Positions 36,161 through 47,214 of a DNA stretch of 64,000 nucleotides are shown in pieces; position 1 is the first letter of the stretch; each line of letters opens with the position of its first letter. A program made the translations under genes and the position numbers. The stretch covers positions 9,401,489-9,465,488 of the forward strand of contig CM037873.1 of the NCBI GenBank assembly GCA_021292105.1, written 5' to 3'. This stretch comes from Anadara kagoshimensis (lineage: Eukaryota > Mollusca > Bivalvia > Arcoida > Arcidae). The notes under the pieces were generated by a model that saw only the letters and a list, made by a program, of their open reading frames with translations, was not told the DNA's origin and searched no databases.

Positions 36161-37132
36161 CAGCTTTTTTTATTTTAATTAATAATAAACCCAGAGAAAT
36201 TTCTTCATTTGAAAATTCAAAGAACATTAGAACCTTTTAAGGCCAAAACATCCTATCCTGAAGATTACATTCAACTCTTGTAAAGTACAAATCATAGCAC
36301 TATTGCACATTTAACCAAATATAGTGTTATCACCCCAAAATGTTAGAAAAATCAGATAAAACATATGAGTCAGTACATGCAGTGGGTGTCATTTTATTTC
36401 CACATAAGATTTTGCACTCAAAGGCATAGAATAAAGATAATTTGATTGATGTTTGGTAAAATAAAAACAAATCAAATGAACAAACATGTTCAAGTAATAA
36501 AATATAATGCATTCATTGATGAAGCCCATGGAATTTTTATTACTAGCAATGTTGGTCCTGGATTTACATGGAACTGTCAGTAATGTATATTCATGTGCAC
36601 AACTACTTAAAATGAGGCCAATGGAACTTAAAATACTAGCATTGATGGTCTGGGTTTACATGGGACTGTCAACAATGTATATTGTGTGAATAACCACTTA
36701 AAATGGGGGTTTTGTAACAAAATAGCTTCCATCTTCCAAACAACAATGTTGCTAATGCTTACATGCAGTTGGAATTTGAAATACATTGAGCTTAAGCTGT
36801 TGAGGCTCTCTTTATAAGACCTTTTCCCCTGAATAAGTTACTTGAAATAACAGTGATCATGTTTTTTTTAAGATTTGTCACAATTATTATAATCTTCTGT
36901 CATTTCCATTTCTAAGTGTCACCACATTTTGTAGTTGGCAGGAAGTAAACAATACAGATGTAAAATATGGAGTTGGTAAACCGTTCAGTGTTCCGGAACA
37001 AATCATGGTGATTTGAGTCAGTTTCAATTTTAACCCTCTTGATAACTTGGATGATGAGAAGTGCAATTCATAATATGAAAATAGGCATTGCCTATCCCGG
37101 GAAATGTCCAAATTTATTATCGGGTTAATTGT

Positions 37133-37181
<49 letters not shown>

Positions 37182-37190
37182 GACACACAC
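37133..37190. repeat. (CA)n microsatellite, unit copy 2
   Basis: CA run interrupted by CAGTGACACACACACAAAAAG. Longer than its counterpart in copy 1. Confidence 0.95.
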
Positions 37191-37664
37191 ACAAAAAGAG
37201 ATCAATATAACAACTCTTCATAAATTGAATATTATAGAACTAGAAAAGATGGAACTTTAAACATACAGTGATAAAAGTGTGTTGTTTTGTCAGAAAACCG
37301 GTGTCTTACCCAATACTAGTGGGAATGACTATAGTTAACTACCGTCGAGTTCTTGCGCTGTCTATCAATCATGTTCTGTCACATAGAACTGAGTTGTGGT
37401 ATGATCTTTTCAGGGACACAAAAGGCTATTCAAATACCAAATATAGTAAATATACTAATCCATACCACAACAATATTTTCACGTTGTAATATCTTCTCAT
37501 CTTGAGTCATCTTTTACCATACCATGTGAATAATTTAATCTACTGATTTATGGATTGCATGTTTCTTAAAACAAGATGTGTATCATATCACAGTTCAAGA
37601 TTGCCCCATTCAATTATTGAAGCAGTTATACCAATGAAAAACAAACATACTTATCCATGTCCAA

Positions 37665-38060
37665 ATCACAATCGAGGAGTAAAGTAAAAAAAAACTTTGA
37701 AACTGACAAGTTAGGTTAAACACGCAAACTTCCACCAGGGAAGTGAGACCGAGTTGTCTGGAAGGGTAAGCACCTTCTGTTAGCTAGCTACACCGGCCAC
37801 CGTGTGTAATCAATATTAAGTGAAGGGAACATGGAACTAAAACATCCAGGTCAATATTGGACACAGAGACATCAAACTTGTCAACAATACAGTGATGATG
37901 GTCATAAAACTTTTTGCCGAAGGCCCTGATAAGCCTAGGCTTGCAATATCCCTTGGTCAACAATCTATTCTGTTTGTGACCGCCTTGGTTGCTCAATGGT
38001 ATAGCATCCTCCTGGAGAGAAGAAGGTTTTTGGTTCAAACCTGACTTGTGTTATACATGA
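37665..38060 (+). repeat. tRNA-derived SINE-like repeat, unit copy 2
   Basis: Counterpart of 30990-31385, with the tRNA-like module at ~37978-38050. Confidence 0.5.
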
Positions 38061-38557
38061 AAATACTTTAAAATTTGAGTTACTCCTTCCTCATTTTGCA
38101 AGCCACATTTGGCTTAGAGGATAGATTATCGACTGGTTATAGAATTATATTAATTGGGAGTGGAATGCTTGTCTGTGACTCTGTTAGGCAGCACCTTTAA
38201 CCCACAACCCGATATGAATACAGTGGTATGAGGGTAAGCTCCTCTTACACCTTCAACATTCACAGGCATATAGTACCATGATGAGAATTTTCTAAAGCAC
38301 AGACCATTGCAAGTAACAAATGATATGATTAAAACTTGACAGGCTTGTACAGAAATGATGTTAATTTTAGCCCAGCCCCTTTAAGTTTCACTGCATGAAG
38401 AGCCCCAGCCCCGGATAGTCTAGTAGCTTAGGTCAAAATTCATGAAAATCTTTCAAAGTTTTAAAAAAGTTCAAAACTTGGAACAATTATTTGTGGTGAT
38501 ATGTTCTTTGAAAAATGAGCAGGACACATGTGATCTGCCCATCCATGGGCTGCCATT

Positions 38558-39033
38558 TTGGATTTCAAAATGGCGGCCAATTAATATCAAATTTCTAATT
38601 TTGTTCACTTTGAGATAAGAATTTAATGTCAATCCCTGAGTTTTCTGTCCCAAACTAATAATTATGGATATTAAAATAATTAATTTGTGTTTAAGTTTGC
38701 CTTATGACATCATCTTGGATTTCAAAATGGCCGCCAATGAATATTGGATTTTTATTTCTTTTACACCTTGATATAAGAATTTACTGTCGATTCCTGAGTT
38801 TTCAGTCCCAAACTACTAATTATGGATATTGGTATAATTAGTTTGTGTTTCAGTTTCCCTTATTGATCGCCGTTTTGGATTTCAAAATGGCTGCCAACGA
38901 ATATCAGATTCAACAATATGTTTACTTCTTTTACAACTTGATGCAAGAATTAAATGTCGATTCCAGAGTTTTCAGTCCCAAACTAATAATTATAAATATT
39001 AATATAATTAATTTGTATTTCAGTCTGCCTTGT
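38558..39033 (+). repeat. 160-bp tandem repeat, three copies, unit copy 2
   Basis: Counterpart of 31882-32357, with the same three starts separated by ~158-160 bp. Confidence 0.9.
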
Positions 39034-39334
39034 TGACCGTCAGGTCCGTGAACATGCACATGTATTACATGTTTCAAAGCTTCTGGGGAAACATTACACT
39101 CGTGTCTGCCATTGTTTGTAGTATCAACCAATACTGTAGCAATGATATTGCATGCAATGAATCTTGTAACCAAGGTTATTCAGTTTCTACGTTCTGACCA
39201 GGCTCCAGTACGTGATAACCAGTGTCCACTATTTTCGATTGTTAAGCAAATTCAGTAGACATGACCAGAGATATTAGGTGAAAATAACTATGTAGTCGTG
39301 ACGGTTGGGCGAATGTACATATATTTAAACTACT

Positions 39335-41640
39335 TGAAGACTTTTTGTCAAATTCTGGCTGAAGTCCTTATACAGTCTGAAATAGCAACCCCTAAACAAG
39401 TTGATGCAATACTCAAAAGGTTCTCATGTTACAATGTGTTCATCAAGTAACAGCTGTATCTCCACAATTTACAGGTATCTAATTTTACCACCTACATAAA
39501 ATCGCTTTCCCTTTACGAGACACAAACGAACTTTCAAAACTTGGTGTGATTCAAATGCAAAGCAGATTCCACAGTTTCAATGCAGGGCTTTAGTCATTGA
39601 CTGTAGCAGGTTCTTGTATTGCAGTTTGTGCGTTCATTACGTGAAGCAGATTTTATCTTTATGTTCAGTGTCTTGGACAGCATGTTCCATGGATGTTTGC
39701 TATGGATCACACGAATAATGCCAGATGGCTTTCTATTTATATAAAGATATGGTGAAGCTAAACAAATTTGTATCTTCATGATGAATTCCATGAATTCCAC
39801 AATACTTTCTTTGTTGTTCAAAAATCACATGTATTCTCTACCTTAGCCTAACAATCGACCAAACATATGAACAAATAAATGATTACATCAAAGGAGATGG
39901 AGGTGTCATAGGAATAATAAACAATCTTTCACCATTAATAAACTGGATAACATGGCTGGCCAAAAAGTGCTTGCATAATTACTGAATTTTAAACCTCAGA
40001 TGACACTAGTGCTACTAGTTCAAGTATAAAACATCATTTTTAAGGTCCCACATTTCAGCTACAGTTTGTAAAACACGTCAAGACAATGGCCACTACATTG
40101 GAGGAATTAGGGAATTCTTTTTGTGAAGATTTCAAAACGTTATCGTTCTAGACACAAAGGGGGTTCTTGGTGGAAGTTCTTTAACTTCTTCAAAGACCAT
40201 TGAATCAACAGGGAAAACACAGTGTGAGAAGTATGTAGTTGAATGTCTTCAAGCTCGATCTGTTCCTGTTTCAGATTTAATTACTAATACCAATCTCCTT
40301 CTTTTCAAGACAACTAAAAACGTAAAAGTTCCTAAAATCTCACAACAAGTCAAAACATTAAAAAGCAACTGTGAACTATTGAGCAGGTTGTATCTTTTCA
40401 GTCACGAAATGATATATATTCTTTGAACACAAAAATCAGGCAGCACACCATCTCTTTCAGTCATGGGAGAATTGAGACAGTAAATAAAAATAAATCTTTT
40501 AACTTGTTATGAAAACCTGCTAGAAACAGTTCCAAATTAATCACATGAAGTTGATGCCAAAGTGCCAAATTTCTAGATGATCCAGTGATAGCCAATATTG
40601 TACCTTCTAAAGATTGTTCTACGTTTGGCGACTACTCAGAACAGGTTTTCATATCTTATTTTATGAACACTTTGCATACAATAAAATGCTTTGATGCCAT
40701 ATGGGACCAATATATCGGGTGTAGTCTTAAGAGTGTAGCAAGACATAAAAAGGAGATCTGGAGGCTGTCTCGTAGTCAAAGGATCAGCGCCAATTTTCCT
40801 CGTGTTGATCAAAATAAAACTGTACTGTACTACTACCTATCAGTCATTCAATGGGACCAGAGCATGAGTTGTACACCTCACAGGACCTAAACATTGTTAC
40901 ATCCAACAGTTATATTATCGAATCTGATTTAGCACCATGTAACCATGACACCAGGCTGATCTTACATGCTGTCAGTTGTGGTTGGAATGATCTTCACAGG
41001 CTTTCACACAATTGATATAGATGTTGATCTAGCAATGAACAAATACCATGACATTTCTCTTGATGAACTGTGGATTGTCTTTTTATTGGAGGAAATAAGT
41101 CTCAAGGTATCCTGTTTTTCATGTCTTCACTGGCTGTGGTACAGTATCATCTTTTAGCTTGGGATACATGGTTATCACACACATAAATCACTGACTTATT
41201 AAAATGTCTGTTCAGTGCGCCAGTATTAGTCTGATGAGAATGTTTGCCAGCTTCAACGGTTTGTTATTATCCTTTATAAATGGACAAATACATGCACTGA
41301 AGTAGGCCAGGCGCAGAAGGTTATGTTCGCGAGAGGTATGCAATTCTAAAGACCATATACATTTTACTAAAGCTGTGCTTACCCAGCACATAAAGAGAGC
41401 AGCTTACTGATTAGGTTTTGCTGTGATCAGTCACCTGTTACTTGTTTGTATACAAGAATTGCAAATCTAAATGATTAGGGATGGATCAAAGTCTCTAGCA
41501 ATCAGTGGACTCCTATGTCTGATCAGCACTCTCTAGGGCAGACAAGGCATGAACTAATAAAGTGTGGTCGCAGGACAGCTTGTATGCATCCACGCAAATG
41601 TTAAGAGGTCTCTTTGCCATACACTGACTGTTGTCTTTAT
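39335..41640 (+). pseudogene. Same decayed repetitive gene, unit copy 2
   Basis: Nearly identical to the copy 6.675 kb upstream, with the same stops. Near 40755 copy 2 has eight more bases (ATCTGGAG), and 13 bases near 34170 are missing. These changes keep the frame from FGDYSEQVF through NKTVLYYYLS open for longer (40585-40890) than in copy 1. That suggests copy 2 is closer to the ancestral sequence here. It is still clearly broken elsewhere. Confidence 0.55.
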
Positions 41641-42011
41641 GCTAGGACATGTTATTGGACAAAGATAGTCAGTTTGAACAACAGCTATACATGTGTGCTA
41701 CACATTTTAAAAACATAAAAAATTAGATTTATCAATACAAATAATAAATGGAGCTATTTTATTTAATCCATTGTGTTTAAAAACATCAAATTAGCAATTT
41801 AAACCATCATTTTATGCTAGATATTGCCCAAGGTAAGAAGTAATCAAATTTTCAATGGCGGCCATCTTGAATTTAAAAATGGCGACCGGAAATTAGATCG
41901 AAGTATTTGTGTCCTGCTTGTTTTTGAATCAGAACATCATTTGGGGCCAACATACAAAGTTTCCCATGTTTTTCAAGTTTTGAACGATTTTACCCCTAAG
42001 CTACTAGACTA

Positions 42012-42205
42012 GGAGAGTTGAAAATGCTTTTTCACTTATATCGAGACGGTTAATTCTAGGATGGTGGGTTAGATTTTTTTCCCCAGTCAAGATTATTCAT
42101 TATTCACTTGAATTGAAATGAAACATTCTGGGATGATGTACTAGAAAGATGGTGCTTTAAGATTTATATTGAAATGGTCACTTATGTGGATGTAAGAGTG
42201 GAAAT
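42012..42205. repeat. Diverged units of the 74-bp minisatellite family
   Basis: TTTTCACTTATATCGAGACGG, TTAATTCTAGGATGGTGG and CCAGTCAAGATTATTCA resemble the units of the array at 47215-48840. Two to three degenerate copies are present. Confidence 0.55.
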
Positions 42206-42294
42206 TGGCATTTATTCACTTATACCAACTTTTTTTCGAGAACCAAGTCTGGGATATTGAAGAAGGCAATGTTGATTTTACCCTAGTTAAAATT

Positions 42295-42429
42295 TTTATA
42301 TTCATTCCGAGAACTGTAAATTATTGGAATCCCCTGCCAGCATCAGTAGTCCAGTCGCCATCCCTGGAGGTTTTCAAGGAGTCAATTCAGACCTTACCTA
42401 AGTGGATCTCAACTACAGTCAGCTGCTAA
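42295..42429 (+). pseudogene. C-terminal tail of a non-LTR retrotransposon ORF2
   Basis: The frame reads IPRTVNYWNPLPASVV, then SPSLEVFKESI, to a TAA at 42429. FxPRTxxxWNxLPxxVV followed by SxxxFK is the characteristic end of many CR1/Jockey/L2-type LINE reverse transcriptase ORFs. No reverse transcriptase core lies upstream, so this is a 5'-truncated fragment of a different copy from the element at 53-57 kb. Confidence 0.6.
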
Positions 42430-43173
42430 ACTCAACATGAATGTTTTATTATTGTTATTTTCATCACAACTTTTTGGGACAGCGGTCCATCTCATTGCAC
42501 AACATGTACAGTTTCCTCATCAGTTATGTCCAAGTTAGATTTTTGATGAGTGCAGTCATTGTAGTTGAAGTCAGTTCTAGTCAAACTGGTCCAGCTCGAT
42601 CAGCTGATCATGATATCCACGTCACATGTAAACAAATAGAGGATTTGTCAATATTTACATTAAATTCGGAATAAATGTCAATAAATTTTATCTGTATTTT
42701 CATAAAAATGATTATTGGGACGAACTGTTAATTAATTCTTTCGAAAAACGCATTTTATTATTTTTCTTAAAAATCGATCGTTTGTGAAAACGTCTTTCCC
42801 GTCCTGACGAACGCCATTTTTGTTTACACTGCATTCAGCGAGGGTCACAGATGCACTCAAAATTTTGATTCAATAGCCCGTTTCCGGGATAGTCCGAAAT
42901 CCCATTTTGTGTAATATAATATTGGGTCACGTGGTCAAAATTTTAGGCATCCGTACTTCCGGTTTACTTCCGTGTTTACACGATTTCGAAAGCTTTCTTC
43001 AAATTATCATTTTATCATGGCATTTCGTCAACTCTTAAGTTCCGGAATTAAGGAGACTTGTAATTGTCTTACTTAAAAGTTTGATTAAAAATTTGCTGAT
43101 AAATTTAAGTTGATCTTACAACAATTGCATGACGTACCCATCATCCATGTCTTTGCATCGGCCCCTGGTGGTT

Positions 43174-43464
43174 TCAATTTAAAATTGAAGTGGCGGCCCT
43201 GGTCGGTGTATCATCACGGTAATTATTCCATGGGAATTGTTCTGGATAAACGGACTCACTGAAATGCCGACTACACATCCTGTGCCAGGGTTTTGGATCA
43301 TAGTCGAGAGGGTGTCTAATGGCATTTAACCATTTCTTCCTTTTTCTTGTGTCTTTCTTAGTTGGAAACAGTAAAAAATTAATATCTTCCATGAAAGAAA
43401 TTTTTCTGGGACCTTTCCTACCATGGGAATTGCATCCCGGTATCGAACACCAATACTTTGTCTT
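43174..43464 (-). pseudogene. THAP-type zinc finger exon, start codon apparently lost
   Basis: THAP domains are ~90-residue C2CH zinc fingers that bind DNA, found in regulators and in P-element-type transposases. This minus-strand frame has the metal-binding CSIPGC (C-x4-C) at ~43450, FLLFPTKKDTRKRKKW, and HRMCSRHF (C-x2-H) at ~43260, which is the THAP order and spacing. The frame begins TAG AAG ACA AAG TAT TGG TGT. AAG at 43464-43462 stands where an initiator ATG would be expected, and no in-frame ATG precedes the first cysteine. The frame ends at a TGA ~25 residues past the domain. It could be a pseudogene, an exon entered by splicing (TTGTAG|AAG), or a lone fragment. Transposon or host origin cannot be told. 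Confidence 0.68.
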
Positions 43465-44187
43465 CTACAATCAATTGACAATCAACCAAATTTCCCGGTA
43501 TTTGCAACTATGCGTCCTTCACAACAAAAACCGGAAGTAGGTATGCCTAATTTTTTCCCCGGAAGTGTATTATAAATTACAGAACCGGACAGGATATTAA
43601 GTAACCCAGAAACGTCCTATTAAGTAATAATATGTGAAAAAGAGTTACCGTAGAAGTCATATACGGTGGTTATGCTAACCTCATAATAGTTTTGTGTCAG
43701 GTAACTATGGTTATCAATTTATCTAACTTGAAATCGGCAAATTTTGTATCTTCCCGCATTGTATACTATGTAATCATGGTTGATGCACGTGGGAAAGTCG
43801 GTCGCTGATTGGCTTACAGTGGTTATCGATCTGAATTGAACTTTGACCCAATCAAAATAAATCACGTCATAGCGAATCTTGAAACGCTACACTTGGAGAT
43901 CAGCCAGAATGGCGAAAGAAACGTAAATATTTGGTATTCGATTAACCAATTTAAATTATTACTTGTTTCAATGAATTATTTTCACGACAATCGTTTTTTT
44001 GGTTTCATTTCTTTTGTACGAGACGGGCGAGATTTTCCCCCATATGGAGCTCACTTCCTGTCGATTTGACCCCTTCAATGGCCTTGAGAAAAGTGGTGCA
44101 CGCGCGGCGTCAAATGATTTGGACGTACGGTCTATGGAATTTTTCCACAATTTTCTATGACGTCATAATACATACGTGTTACCTATA

Positions 44188-44225
44188 GACGGGAAATTCC
44201 CGGCGCTTCGCGCCGGGACATTTCC
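44188..44225. repeat. GC-rich near-perfect hairpin
   Basis: CGGGAAATTCCCGGCGCTTC pairs with GCGCCGGGACATTTCCCG. CCCGGCGC/GCGCCGGG is a perfect 8-bp stem on a 3-nt loop, extended by GGGAAAT/ATTTCCC with a small bulge. It stands out in AT-rich surroundings and may be a transposon terminus. Confidence 0.8.
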
Positions 44226-44527
44226 CGTATGAAGACAAGAAAAAATTACTTTCCTAATATTTGGTATTTCAAATCTTACTAATGAAAAGTAAATAATTTA
44301 AAATAATTCCTTATACATGTAACATGAAGGGGGGAATTTATTGGTAAATCAGGACTCAAACATGTGACGCTTACCATATACTAGCAGAATGCTCCAAGCA
44401 ACCTAGCCACCTGTCAAGACCAGAGTGCCACTTTGAAGGGAGTTTCCCCCTTCATTTCCTTGTTTAGACTACCTGTCATGAATTAAAACCAGCCCGAGAC
44501 CAACCTATTGCTCTACCATTTCCCAGG

Positions 44528-45270
44528 GCATAGGCGTAGGAGGGTTTTTAATATTGGGGGGGGGGGGGGGCAAACCGAAGGTATGTCTATGTCGTGCCGC
44601 AGGTACGACCTCGTGCCTAAGGCACAAGGCGGGAGAGTATGAGAGGGGTGCTAAACCCCTCGCATAGGTGGGGGTCCGGGGGGCCTCCCCCGGATAATTT
44701 TCAAAACTAAGTCCTGTCTAGACGCATTTTCATTGTATTGTGCATCGTTTTGATATGTTACAATACTGTGATATCAAGGCAAGATTATATAAAATAACCG
44801 TATGACACAAGTTCCATAATTCCCCCACTCATTGGGGATGGATATCATAGACTGATCCAGAATTTCAAAAAGGGGGGGGGGGGCGTATAATGTGAGAGCC
44901 GAAAGCTCGAACATTCTAATTTTGAAAAAGTGGCGCAAAAATCCTGCATTCTGAGCTGAACAATATGTGTTATTAGCGACATAAAGGTGGGTACGCTGAA
45001 TCCGCCACTGGATATGGGGGTACTCCGGAAAATTTTGACGCCCTTTTACAAGTATAATGATGAAATTGATAATTGATTGGTTACCAGATGGACATTTCCT
45101 GTTAAAGCTCTTGTTTTTTTTTTTTTTAGCACTTACACTATAAACGTAAACTATGATACAAAATTTCACACAATTTATTGCAGGGGCCTGCCCCCCCCCT
45201 TCTCTGACATTGGGGGGGGGGGGGGGGGAGGGCGGCCCCCGCTGGCCCCGTGCTCCTACGCCTATGCAGG
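44528..45270. mobile_element. G-run-rich element with CATAGGCGTAGGA inverted ends
   Basis: CATAGGCGTAGGAGG at 44529 is inverted at the right end (CTCCTACGCCTATG, ~45253-45266). Long G runs lie at 44556-44570 and 45212-45228, with a C run at 45191-45199. The interior has GAGGGGTGCTAAACCCCTCG and GGTCCGGGGGGCCTCCCCCGG. I recall this style of non-coding repeat from bivalve genomes. No transposase is present, so it would be non-autonomous. Confidence 0.55.
44850..45018. mobile_element. Second short G-run element nested inside the first
   Basis: CTGATCCAGAATTTC before a 12-G run (44872-44883) is mirrored by GCTGAATCCGCCACTGGATA near 44994-45013. This is the GATCC/GGATTC...CCACTG style of short non-coding repeat end. 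Nested placement inside the 44528-45270 element is inferred from the order. Confidence 0.35.
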
Positions 45271-45330
45271 GTCAGAATACATTGATCTAGCTATTACTAC
45301 CACAAAGTTGTAAATTTTAAATTTTGTAAA

Positions 45331-45334
45331 CAGT

Positions 45335-45399
<65 letters not shown>

Positions 45400-45459
45400 T
45401 TATTATTATCATGGTCTTGAGAAAATTTATTTTACCACATAAATAAATAAAAAAATAGA

Positions 45460-45514
<55 letters not shown>

Positions 45515-45516
45515 AT
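45331..45516. repeat. Inverted pair of (ATTT)n and (AAAT)n arrays
   Basis: (TTTA)n at about 45333-45400 is followed, after a ~50-bp spacer, by (AAAT)n at about 45443-45516. The arms are mutually complementary and could form a very long hairpin. Confidence 0.93.
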
Positions 45517-45647
45517 CATTGCATAGTACTATATTACTGTACAGTAAAAGATACCACAGTAATCTTTGTGCATATTCATTTAAAGTCATTGTAAGCAGGT
45601 ATGATTTAATTTCCCATTAGGAAAAGGTGCTCTTTATTTTTCCCACA

Positions 45648-45686
<39 letters not shown>

Positions 45687-45748
45687 TAATAATAATAATA
45701 ATAAAATATAATAATAATAATAATAATAATAATATAATAATAATAATG
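45648..45748. repeat. (AAT)n microsatellite
   Basis: About 100 bp of AAT with a few single-base slips. Frames through it are artefacts. Confidence 0.95.
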
Positions 45749-47214
45749 ATGCTCAATACATTGTAATACAATGAAGCAGACATCATAAAGGTACATAGAC
45801 AGAGCTGGTGCTCCTGACACTTACAGGAACTACATATGACAATAACAACAAGAAGCCTGATCATGTGACATTAGATCATGTGACATGATGGCAACACTTG
45901 CAGTTTACAAGGATTGGAACTTCATTTGGCTAAAACAAACTTGGAACATAAAATCAGTGAATATTTTGAGCCAGTAACAAAGGATATAAGACCAGGAGGA
46001 ATTTTCATACAAATGTTTTGCTTGTCTTGCACTGAATCCAACAAAAATAATCAAGCTAGGCCGGTGCAGTGCCAGATGAATTTTAGCAGCAGACGATTAG
46101 ACAACATGGTGAATGAAATGGTAGGCTACTAGGCATAAGGCTGAAGATTAGCAAGGACGCAGGCATAGATAAAAGCAACAGAAAGATGAAAGAAAGAAGA
46201 AAATTTGGTAAGTTGAATCAAGTAAATGAATTTCAAGTGTAAAATAGAGTATTGGTTCACAAAATCCAAACACAAAATTGGCATTTACAGCATATTCAAA
46301 ACATTTTACCTTGACAATGAAACTCTAAATATGGAAGCAAATAAAGTAAAATTTGATTGGTATCATTCATCAGCTGTCTCACAAGTTATATTTCCAGTAG
46401 AAATAGATCTACATGTTTTTTAGAAAAGTGCTAGATCTATCAAGAACTTTAGTGGGAGGGGAAGGGGACAATGTAGGCTACATTGTAGCCCAGAAATCCT
46501 TTGCCTAAATGGTTAACATAATAACCCCACAATGAGCAATTATAGTCGCAGAGTAACAAATATCTTCTATTAGGAACCCTCATTATTCTCCTATACACTG
46601 CTATACAAAGTCCAAAAACAAAGTTCAATATTTTGTTACTTTGCATGAAAAAAATATATTTACTCTTTGCAACTTTGACAATACACCCAAACTCTAATGT
46701 AGAGAAGCATGGTCACCCATCCAGCTGCTGAGCACACATGTCATTGCTTAACTTTCAGTGTTTAACAAGAAACACAATTACAATTTTCCAAATTTACCCA
46801 TAGTCACTCGTCCAGTAGAAGCAGCCCATATCCTTCCTATTGCTACACTAACATTCTTTTCAATGGAAATTGAATTCTTTCCGTGCTTACAATTTTATCA
46901 CCACATGAAAAATAAGTTAAATAACAGGTATGCATAACTACCAGAAGGAATGCAACAACTTTGACTGGTAGTGGTAATGGTCTAGGTATATTTGTGTCTA
47001 TCATGTTCTCATTTTCTTGCTTTTATCTTAATAAACTTAAAGTTAACTTGAAATTTCAATTAAACCCACTTGTTGCCATTTTTTCAATGCGGCATTGTCA
47101 TTCACAATGCAAAATTGATGTTACTTCAACAATAGGTTATGACATCACAAGCATTTGTAGACATGACACCATTAGTTAATGGTAGATTTTAATCTCAATA
47201 GTCAACATTTTGCA
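45749..47214. other. No recognisable feature
   Basis: AT-rich sequence with short frames only, none of which I recognise or can support as coding. Confidence 0.5.

Larger units (their letters stand above)
35351..42010. repeat. 6.7-kb tandem unit, copy 2 (contains the empty Polinton site)
   Basis: Direct duplicate of the preceding unit, 6660 bp. At 35475-35480 it carries a single TAGAGA between AAAAC and CATTTGTTTTCATACAG. This is exactly the sequence that flanks the Polinton in copy 1, so it preserves the pre-insertion site. An extra CACAGTGACACAC stretch lies in the CA run at 37137-37190. Beyond 42010 the similarity stops. Confidence 0.93.

Noticed and set aside
45617-45864. Ile/Leu/Tyr-rich frames
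   Set aside because: Translations of the (AAT)n microsatellite.
45914-46132. 72-codon frame beginning MELHLAKTNLEHKIS
   Set aside because: No recognised motif, splice context or promoter; the length is expected by chance.
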